Source: SIG459 sp045631645 (lineage in GTDB: Bacteria > Bacillota > Clostridia > Oscillospirales > Oscillospiraceae). From it: a stretch of 20,142 nt of DNA. The notes under the pieces were generated by a model that was not told the origin of the DNA, searched no databases, and saw nothing but the letters and a program-made list of their open reading frames with translations. A program made the position numbers and the translations under genes. The stretch is taken from assembly GCA_045631645.1 (NCBI GenBank), contig JAZQVC010000010.1, positions 1 to 20,142 of the forward strand, read 5' to 3'. Each line of letters opens with the position of its first letter. Within the stretch, counting starts at the first letter, position 1. Below, piece after piece: positions 1 through 5,964 of this stretch.

Positions 1-54
1 TTAATAAATGACTAACCCCGCCTACATAGCCCCGCTTAAGTTTTTCCCCGCCAA

Positions 55-97
55 GAAAAACAGAGCCGCCGACCATCAGGTCGGCGTCTCTGTTTAT
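55..97. terminator. Rho-independent terminator hairpin near the left edge
   Basis: The arms 60-74 and 79-93 pair over 15 positions with one C-T mismatch around the loop ATCA. A-rich sequence lies before the stem and TTTAT after it, so it could work in either direction. All three plus frames close within the first 15 or so bases, which fits a plus-strand gene ending at or left of the edge, but no coding sequence of that gene is visible. Confidence 0.6.
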
Positions 98-321
98 CTT
101 GGCATGTTGGCGCAAAATGTGGTTTTCTTCAAAAGTAGTAAATTGATGGTACAAATGGGAAGAGACCCTTGCAAATCGTGGTATTGTACATTGTAAATTG
201 TTCTAGTTTTCTATGGTAAAATCTTCCCATGGCATACGAATAAAATTTTGTGCATAGCTGAGGCCTCGCTTTCGAGAGCATTATAACGCAGTTCGCAGCG
301 GGAGTAAAGCCTGCCCGAGGA
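98..321. other. Non-coding stretch upstream of the GIY-YIG gene
   Basis: No gene is recognisable here. The 62-residue open frame at 8-196 has no ribosome binding site and runs through the terminator. The arm ATCTTCCCA (221-229) is the exact reverse complement of TGGGAAGAT (352-360), about 120 bases apart. A short GAGGCCTCGCTTTCGAG hairpin lies near 260-278. No riboswitch or T-box consensus was seen. Confidence 0.4.
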
Positions 322-350
322 TTGATTTATACGATAGACAGAAGTATAAT
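322..350 (+). promoter_or_regulatory. Sigma-A-type promoter for the GIY-YIG gene
   Basis: The -35 is TTGATT (322-327) and the -10 is a perfect TATAAT (345-350), with a 17-base spacer. Transcription would start near 357, about 45 bases before the GTG start codon. Confidence 0.65.
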
Positions 351-400
351 TTGGGAAGATATAAAATTAAGGTGATAACCAATCATGGGAGAGGTGCAAA

Positions 401-1549
401 GTGGAGCACGAAGAGAAAATATTATTGCTCAAAGAGTTGTGCAGCGAAGAAGTTTCGGAACTTGACCATTATTACGAGGTTTTGGACAAATGCGGCATAT
501 TAAAGAGCGATTACTGCAAATATATGAGCGCCGCGCCGATAAACAGCGATGATGAACTGCTCCGATTGGAAAGTGCGGACTATGATTTGAGCTGTGCCTT
601 GATAACAATGCTGCTGAGAGAAGACCATTTTGATAACGGTAGCTTTGAAAGAAGGCTTGCGCGCGGTCAGGTGAAACCCATAATTGAGCACATAATCGAC
701 TGCCTCGAGGGAAACAAGACGAAACACATACGCAGTTTTTCCGAGAAAGCTATTGAGGCGCTAAACGGATTTTACGTATATGCTTTGATAGACCCCAGAA
801 ATGGCAAGGTCTTTTATATTGGCAAAGGAACAGGAAACAGAGTCTTTTCCCACGAGACTGAAAGCGGAAAACTTCTCCAATCTGAAAAGCAGAAACTGAA
901 AATCATCCGCGAAATAGAAAGCAGCAATCATTCGGTAAGGCGAGTAATCGTCAATTGGGGTCTGAGTGAAAGCGAAGCTTTTGCGGCTGAAGCTGCGCTT
1001 ATAAATCTGCTGAATTATACGGAACCTATTCAGCTGAGTAATGCGGTTGCAGGACACCATACCCATGAGGCTCTTATTGCAGAGGATTTTGAACTGATGC
1101 ATGGTGCTATACCTTTGGAAAAGGAAGACATAAAGCACAGCATCCTTGTTATTAAAATCAATAAGCTTTACCGCAGAGATATGAGCGATGCGGAGCTGTA
1201 TGACATCGTAAGAGGCTATTGGGCTGCATCGTTGAAATCCATTGAAGCAAGAAAGGTGCGCTATGTTTTTGGCGTGTATAACGGCTTGATAGTTGCTGTT
1301 TACAAGCCGGACGAGTGGCATTACGGGCATGAAATGGTGGACATTCCCCAAAAGAATATTTTAAAGCCGGTAGATTATGAAAAAATTAAAAACAGAGTGT
1401 ACTTTACTTGCGTGGACTATCGCACTCTTGACGATGAAGGGCAGTTTTATCTGCATAAGACCATAGATAATCTGAAGGTGAATCAAACAGCGCAAAACCC
1501 GATAAGCTACTTGTTGCCGGAAAAGAACAGCCCTGAGGATGCTCAATAA
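401..1549 (+). CDS. DUF6508 plus GIY-YIG nuclease-domain protein
   Basis: This 382-residue protein appears to have three parts. Residues about 15-103 resemble DUF6508: the stretch from S58 through the acidic/aromatic LLREDHFDNG and on to IIDCL matches that family's ending as I remember it. Residues about 123-205 form a GIY-YIG-type domain, with YVY (125-127), FYIGKGTGNR (138-147) and a Glu at 192 or 197 as likely catalytic or metal site. Residues about 239-350 resemble the C-terminal part of LEM-3-like bacterial GIY-YIG proteins. The family cuts DNA, but the target is unknown here. The start is a GTG with GAGAGG six bases upstream; the ATG at 385 is out of frame. It stands alone between its own promoter and a convergent terminator. 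There is no signal peptide. The domain calls are by recall and need a profile search. Confidence 0.75.
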   Translation: MEHEEKILLLKELCSEEVSELDHYYEVLDKCGILKSDYCKYMSAAPINSDDELLRLESADYDLSCALITMLLREDHFDNGSFERRLARGQVKPIIEHIIDCLEGNKTKHIRSFSEKAIEALNGFYVYALIDPRNGKVFYIGKGTGNRVFSHETESGKLLQSEKQKLKIIREIESSNHSVRRVIVNWGLSESEAFAAEAALINLLNYTEPIQLSNAVAGHHTHEALIAEDFELMHGAIPLEKEDIKHSILVIKINKLYRRDMSDAELYDIVRGYWAASLKSIEARKVRYVFGVYNGLIVAVYKPDEWHYGHEMVDIPQKNILKPVDYEKIKNRVYFTCVDYRTLDDEGQFYLHKTIDNLKVNQTAQNPISYLLPEKNSPEDAQ

Positions 1550-1561
1550 AGGATGCAGACA

Positions 1562-1594
1562 AAAAAGCCGTCTCCATTTTGGAGACGGCTTTTT
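1562..1594. terminator. Bidirectional terminator between convergent genes
   Basis: A perfect 14-base-pair stem (1562-1575 with 581-594 of the same thousand) carries AAAAA on one side and TTTTT on the other around the loop ATTTT. It sits between the stop codons of the GIY-YIG gene and the Na/Pi transporter, so it can end both transcripts. Confidence 0.9.
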
Positions 1595-1603
1595 ACTTAT
1601 CTT

Positions 1604-3376
1604 TCAGCTTTCTTCGGGGAAGGTGTACTGTGCCTTATAGCGGGCAAAATGCTCTGCGAAGGCGGCGGATTCCAAGAGCTCGCCCGCCTTGAGAGCGCCC
1701 AGATATTCATGAGCTTCCAGCTTACCTTCGGCAACCTGCAGCATCTCAATGGCAACATTGGAGCAATGGTCGGCGGTACGCTCGCAGGCAGTAAGCAAAT
1801 CTTCAAGCACAAAGCCGTATTCCACAGTGCAGAGACCATCGCGCAAGCGGCGCACATGACGGCTCTTTATCTCGCGGACAAGAGTGTCAACCACCTGCTC
1901 GCGAGGTTCAATTTTCATAGCCTGTTCGCGATCAAAGCTGCGGTAAGCGGATACGGTGCGGTTGACAATGTCGAGAACAGCCTGCTCGAGAACGGAAAGC
2001 TCGCTTTTAGCCTGAGAGGAGAACTCGATTTTCTTTTCCTCTATTTCCAATGCGGCCTTGGCAACAGCTTTTGCATGGTCGGCCATGCGTTCAATATCGG
2101 AAATGGTGTAGAGCAATGTGTTCAGAATTCGGTTATCCTGAACAGAGAGGTTTTTTGCGGAAAGTTGCACCAGATAGGTGTTCAGGGCATCTTCATAGCG
2201 GTCGGTTTTGTCTTCCAGCTTGATGACTTGCTCCATAATGTCAGTATCAAACTTTTTGGTAAGCTCCATGGCAAGGCGCATAGCTTCCGCAGCGTCAGAA
2301 GCCATTTCGCCTGCTATTTCGTGAGCGCGCTGCACAGCGACGGCGGGGGTGGCCAGCAAACGAGTGTCCAGCAGCTCCATAGCCTGGGGCTTGTGCTCCT
2401 TGGGAATAAAGAGGTATGCAAGCTTCACCAGCAGACCGTTCATGGGCATTAAGACAGCGGTGGCAACAAGGTTGAAGCCCGTGTGAATAACAGAAACATC
2501 CCAGGCCTGCACAGAATCATCAAGGAACTTCCATTCAACGAACAGCCCGATGCCATAGAATATTACGGCGAACATGGTAGCGCCTATCACGTTGAACAAA
2601 AGGTGAATCATGGCGGTGCGGCGTGCGTTGCGGTTTGCGCCAACGGCTCCCATGATGGCGGTGATGCAGGTGCCGATATTTTGTCCGAGAATGATGGGGA
2701 TCGCAGCGCCAAAGGTGACAACGCCTGTGGAGCAAAGACCCTGCAAAATGCCGACGGATGCAGAAGAAGACTGGATAATGGCGGTCAGCACTGCGCCGAA
2801 GAGGATGCCTACCAGGGGATTGGTGAAGGAAATCATAAGCTGGGCGAACCAAGCTTCGTTTTTCAGGAATGACATAGAGTTGGACATCAGATCCATGCCG
2901 GTCATCAAAGCCATAAAGCCCATCATGATGGTTCCGATGCCTTTTTTCTTTTCATTCTTGGTGAACATATAAAGGGAAATGCCCACTATGGCCACCAGAG
3001 GAGCAAGGGTTGAGGGCTTGAACAGCTTGATAAGGAAGCTGTCTCCCTCCAAGCCCGACAGAGACAAAATCCATGCGGTAACGGTGGTGCCGATGTTGGA
3101 ACCCATGATAACGCCGATGGCCTGTTTCAAGGTCATAATTCCGGAGTTAACGAAGCCGACAACCATAACGGTGGTTGCGGAGGAAGATTGGATTACGGCG
3201 GTTACACCCAAGCCCAGCAGAAATCCTTTGAAAATATTGGAACTCATCTTTGCAAGAACAGTCTGCAGCTTGCCGCCTGCCTGACGTTCCAGTGCCTTTC
3301 CCATGATGTCCATGCCGAACAGGAAAAGAGCAAGTCCACCCAGCAGGGTGATAATCTTAAAAATATATGCGGTCAT
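1604..3376 (-). CDS. Na/Pi cotransporter family protein with PhoU-like C-terminal domain
   Basis: This 590-residue membrane protein probably moves inorganic phosphate with sodium across the cytoplasmic membrane. The first half is very hydrophobic and contains two Na_Pi_cotrans repeats, each with the hallmark QSSS motif (residues 63-66 and 202-205) in a TAxIQSSSA context. From about residue 340 it becomes charged and helical, as in PhoU-like tails of bacterial NptA/YjbB relatives. That gives the usual length for the fused form. The ATG has AAAGGAG upstream with good spacing. It lies directly downstream of a PhoB/PhoR pair but beyond a terminator, with its own promoter and TTTACA repeats, so induction by phosphate limitation is likely. 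Transport direction is not shown by sequence: YjbB-type members have been linked to export. Confidence 0.93.
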   Translation of the reverse strand: MTAYIFKIITLLGGLALFLFGMDIMGKALERQAGGKLQTVLAKMSSNIFKGFLLGLGVTAVIQSSSATTVMVVGFVNSGIMTLKQAIGVIMGSNIGTTVTAWILSLSGLEGDSFLIKLFKPSTLAPLVAIVGISLYMFTKNEKKKGIGTIMMGFMALMTGMDLMSNSMSFLKNEAWFAQLMISFTNPLVGILFGAVLTAIIQSSSASVGILQGLCSTGVVTFGAAIPIILGQNIGTCITAIMGAVGANRNARRTAMIHLLFNVIGATMFAVIFYGIGLFVEWKFLDDSVQAWDVSVIHTGFNLVATAVLMPMNGLLVKLAYLFIPKEHKPQAMELLDTRLLATPAVAVQRAHEIAGEMASDAAEAMRLAMELTKKFDTDIMEQVIKLEDKTDRYEDALNTYLVQLSAKNLSVQDNRILNTLLYTISDIERMADHAKAVAKAALEIEEKKIEFSSQAKSELSVLEQAVLDIVNRTVSAYRSFDREQAMKIEPREQVVDTLVREIKSRHVRRLRDGLCTVEYGFVLEDLLTACERTADHCSNVAIEMLQVAEGKLEAHEYLGALKAGELLESAAFAEHFARYKAQYTFPEES

Positions 3377-3418
3377 ATTTTACTCCTTTACGGAAAATTT
3401 TTAATTTCAACGAGGCAA

Positions 3419-3424
3419 ATTATA
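3419..3424 (-). promoter_or_regulatory. -10 element of the Na/Pi transporter promoter
   Basis: Read leftwards, this is a perfect TATAAT. At the expected distance upstream (around 3442-3447) there is only TGGTAT, a poor -35. A good -10 with a weak -35 fits an activator-dependent promoter, and the TTTACA repeats lie just upstream. Confidence 0.55.
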
Positions 3425-3456
3425 AATTTAACCGTTGGCAAATACCATAGAGGACT

Positions 3457-3484
3457 TGAAAAGTATATGTAAAATCTATGTAAA
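3457..3484 (-). promoter_or_regulatory. Pho-box-like direct repeats upstream of the Na/Pi transporter
   Basis: Read in the direction of the gene, TTTACA (3484-3479), TTTACA (3473-3468) and TTTTCA (3462-3457) recur with an exact 11-base period. This is the spacing of direct repeats bound by PhoB/PhoP response regulators, and TT(A/T/C)ACA is the Bacillus PhoP half-site. The repeats end about 45 bases upstream of the predicted transcription start, next to a poor -35. Binding by the PhoB encoded next door is an inference. Confidence 0.6.
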
Positions 3485-3487
3485 ATA

Positions 3488-3515
3488 AAAGACCGCACCC
3501 TATAGGATGCGGTCT
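3488..3515 (-). terminator. Terminator downstream of the phoR-like gene
   Basis: A 12-base-pair stem with one mismatch, AAGACCGCA to TGCGGTCTT, surrounds the loop TATA. Read leftwards it is followed by TTTTATTTTA. It separates the two-component operon from the Na/Pi transporter and abuts the TTTACA repeats. Confidence 0.8.
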
Positions 3516-3519
3516 TAAC

Positions 3520-5154
3520 TCAAAATTTAATAGTAATGCTTGTGCCCTTTCCGGGGGCGCTGTCCAGAAAAATTTGGCCATTATGATATGCAACTGCGTG
3601 CTTGACGATGGAAAGTCCCAAACCGGTTCCGCCGGATGCCTTGGAATGGCTTTTGTCTACGCGGTAGAAGCGCTCAAAAATCCTGTCTTTGTGTTCTACC
3701 GGAATGCCTATGCCTGTATCAATGACGGTAAGGCAGCTGTCTTCCGCGCGGATGGTGACGCTGCCGCCGGGAAGATTATACTTAATGGCGTTATCGCAGA
3801 GGTTATATATGACCTCATGGAGCATTTGGCGAACGCCCTCCACGCAGAAGCCTTTGCCTTCAATGCAAACTGCCACCTGCTTATCCGCGGCGCCGGCTTC
3901 CAAAAGGTTTTTCACATCCTCAGCAAGTTCTAGCATATTCACAGTTTCTTTCGGCAACTCCACGCCTTCGTCCAGCTGAGAAAGGCGGATAATATCCTGT
4001 ATCAGGTTCACTAGGCGGGAGGCTTCTTTTTTGATATGCCCAACAAAGCGGGACTCATCCTCGGGCTTCACCATGCCGCTTTCCAAAAGCTCCGCGCTGC
4101 CGATGATGCTCTGCAGCGGTGTTTTCAGCTCGTGAGACACATTGGCGGAAAATTCCCGACGCAGTTGCTCCGAGTTTAACCTTTCGGTAATATCAAAAGC
4201 CAGAATAACAGCGCCTATGGCGGAGCCGTCGGATTCAATGCGGCTTAAATCAAGCTGATAATCCCGTCCGTTTCGGTTCATGCGCGCATAGCCGCGGCCT
4301 TTATCCAAGGCGTCATTCACAGCTTGACGCATGAGGCTGCTGCGGTCTACCATTAAAAAGTTTTTTCCTATGCAATTATCCTCTGCCTCAAACAGGGCTT
4401 TTGCGGAGGGGTTAATGCTGATGATAGCGCCTTCACTATCCAGCAAAACAAGACCCTCCTGCATGTTGGAGGTTATCTGTTGAAATTCATCGGCTTTGCG
4501 CTTTAACTGGTCCATCTGCTGTGCTATTTGGCGGTGCTGCCTATGGATGCGATGGAGAAGGGGAGAAATTTCTTCATACACATTATTGCCCAGAGGATGC
4601 TCCAAATCCAGCTTGTTCAAAGGCTCAACGATGTTTTTCGCCATTCTGCGGGCGAGAAGAGCGGAAAGACATATTGCCAGCACTATTATCAGAATAATAG
4701 GCCACAACATGCCCATCATCAAAGCCCAAGCGGACTCCTGACTGGTGGAAATTCGAAGAACCGTTCCGTCTTTTAAGCGTTGTGCCTCATAATAGGTCTG
4801 CTCCGTTAAGGTGGAAGAATTGCGCACCGAACTGCCGGAACCGAGGGTGAAGGCTTCCAGTATTTCTTCGCGGTCTGCGTGGTTTTCCATGGTTGTCTGA
4901 TCAACCTGCGTGTCAAACAACACTGTGCCATCAATATCTATCCATGTGACACGGAAACGCTCTGCTTCCACATTTTCCAAAAATGCGTTGCCGTACTGCT
5001 CTGTTCCCGTAACAGCGAGACTCAGTTCGTTTTTCAGCTGCTGCACCTGCACTCCTGTGAAATGATTATAAAGCACGCCCATCACAACGCCCAGCGAGCA
5101 AAGGAGAACAATTGCAGCAACAAGAACTGTGGAGCGAAAGATTTTACTTGTCAT
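3520..5154 (-). CDS. phoR: PhoR-type sensor histidine kinase
   Basis: This 544-residue membrane kinase likely senses phosphate status and phosphorylates the PhoB-like regulator encoded just before it. A membrane segment at about 8-30 and another at 147-168 flank an extracytoplasmic sensor of some 115 residues. A PAS domain follows (about 225-325), then HisKA with SHELKTPLQ (H341 is the phospho-acceptor). The HATPase domain has NLCDNAIKYN (451-460), DTGIGIP (479-485) and GGTGLGLS (508-515). The ATG at 5154 was chosen because it overlaps the end of the regulator gene by 11 bases; the longer frame up to 5355 only shadows that gene. TM-sensor-TM-PAS-HisKA order is typical of PhoR in Firmicutes. 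The phosphate role rests on architecture and the adjacent transporter. Confidence 0.9.
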   Translation of the reverse strand: MTSKIFRSTVLVAAIVLLCSLGVVMGVLYNHFTGVQVQQLKNELSLAVTGTEQYGNAFLENVEAERFRVTWIDIDGTVLFDTQVDQTTMENHADREEILEAFTLGSGSSVRNSSTLTEQTYYEAQRLKDGTVLRISTSQESAWALMMGMLWPIILIIVLAICLSALLARRMAKNIVEPLNKLDLEHPLGNNVYEEISPLLHRIHRQHRQIAQQMDQLKRKADEFQQITSNMQEGLVLLDSEGAIISINPSAKALFEAEDNCIGKNFLMVDRSSLMRQAVNDALDKGRGYARMNRNGRDYQLDLSRIESDGSAIGAVILAFDITERLNSEQLRREFSANVSHELKTPLQSIIGSAELLESGMVKPEDESRFVGHIKKEASRLVNLIQDIIRLSQLDEGVELPKETVNMLELAEDVKNLLEAGAADKQVAVCIEGKGFCVEGVRQMLHEVIYNLCDNAIKYNLPGGSVTIRAEDSCLTVIDTGIGIPVEHKDRIFERFYRVDKSHSKASGGTGLGLSIVKHAVAYHNGQIFLDSAPGKGTSITIKF

Positions 5155-5824
5155 GCTTTGCCTCCAAACGATAACCCACATTGCGAACGGTTTCGATGAT
5201 ATGACCATATAAACCAAGCTTCTGACGCAGGGTGCGTATGTGCATATCAACGGTGCGGGTTTCGCCCAAATAATCTGCGTTCCATACGATGGAGAGCAGT
5301 TGCTCTCTTGTAAAAGCAATACCGGGGTGGGAAAGGAACAGATGCAAAAGCTCATATTCCTTATATGTCAAAATAACGCGTTCGCCATCGATCGAGACTG
5401 TGTGCTCGTCGTTATCAAGCACCAGACCATCCAGCCTGAGACGGTGCTCATCCTTGGAAGGCTTGCAGCGCCGCAACACAGCTTTAACGCGGCTGACCAT
5501 CTCCATAATCCCAAAAGGTTTTACAAGGTAGTCATCGGCGCCCAGATCCAGACTTTGGATTTTGTCATACTCCGAGCCCTTGGCAGTTGCCATGATTACA
5601 GGAATATCTGCAAATTCTTCATTGGATTTCATCAGCTTCAGAAGAGCGACACCATCCTTGCCGGGGAGCATAACATCCAAAATTACCAAATCGGGCTTTT
5701 CGGACTGCAGCGCACTCCAGAAGCTGTTGCCATCTTCAAAGCCTTTGGCATCAAAACCGGTGGAAGACAAGGCGTATACTTCAATATCGCGGATGCTGGA
5801 ATCATCTTCAACACACCAGATCAT
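5144..5824 (-). CDS. phoB: PhoB/PhoP-type response regulator
   Basis: This 226-residue DNA-binding regulator is a cytoplasmic OmpR/PhoB-family protein. The receiver domain (1-118) has the acidic pair E6-D8, phospho-acceptor D50 in LVILDVMLPG, T80 and K102. The winged-helix domain (about 128-222) has the LTYKEYELL stretch, TVDMHIRTLRQKLG recognition region and the terminal VRNVGYRL. The ATG at 5824 has GGAGGTG five bases upstream, and longer in-frame starts lack a binding site and extend into the terminator of sbcC. It overlaps the kinase gene, so the two are co-translated. Its promoter carries two TTTACA half-sites, suggesting autoregulation. It likely activates the Na/Pi transporter as well. 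Generic OmpR-family identity is certain; the PhoB assignment is strong but contextual. Confidence 0.9.
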   Translation of the reverse strand: MIWCVEDDSSIRDIEVYALSSTGFDAKGFEDGNSFWSALQSEKPDLVILDVMLPGKDGVALLKLMKSNEEFADIPVIMATAKGSEYDKIQSLDLGADDYLVKPFGIMEMVSRVKAVLRRCKPSKDEHRLRLDGLVLDNDEHTVSIDGERVILTYKEYELLHLFLSHPGIAFTREQLLSIVWNADYLGETRTVDMHIRTLRQKLGLYGHIIETVRNVGYRLEAKHDK

Positions 5825-5849
5825 AGCAACACCTCCGTTGTTTTTCTCA

Positions 5850-5878
5850 ATTTTAGCGGCTTTATCAAGGGAATTCAA
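5850..5878 (-). promoter_or_regulatory. Promoter of the phoB-phoR operon
   Basis: Read leftwards, the -35 is TTGAAT (5878-5873) and the -10 is TAAAAT (5855-5850), with a 17-base spacer. The predicted start is about 20 bases before the regulator's ATG, so the leader is short. Confidence 0.6.
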
Positions 5879-5882
5879 GGAC

Positions 5883-5899
5883 TTTACATACATTTTACA
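5883..5899 (+). promoter_or_regulatory. Pho-box-like pair upstream of phoB
   Basis: On the plus strand TTTACA occurs at 5883-5888 and 5894-5899, an exact 11-base period, ending five bases upstream of the phoB -35. The half-sites match those before the Na/Pi gene but point away from the phoB gene. The position suits autoregulation by PhoB. Only two clear repeats are visible. Confidence 0.5.
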
Positions 5900-5916
5900 A
5901 TTCGATCGGCTATAGC

Positions 5917-5955
5917 AAAACACCGGACTGCGACAATGCCGCAGACCGGTGTTTT
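5917..5955 (-). terminator. Terminator of the sbcD-sbcC operon
   Basis: AAAACACCGG and CTGCG on the left pair with CGCAG and CCGGTGTTTT on the right, with a single A-A interior mismatch, around a loop of seven to nine bases. Read leftwards it ends in TTTT. It begins ten bases after the sbcC stop and isolates phoB from sbcC transcription. Confidence 0.85.
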
Positions 5956-5964
5956 CTTTATCGA

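Noticed and set aside
8..196. 62-residue plus-strand frame at the left edge
   Set aside because: It runs through a terminator hairpin, has no ribosome binding site and no recognisable sequence.
1553..2452. 299-residue plus-strand frame
   Set aside because: It is antisense to the Na/Pi transporter, starts in a terminator and matches no family.
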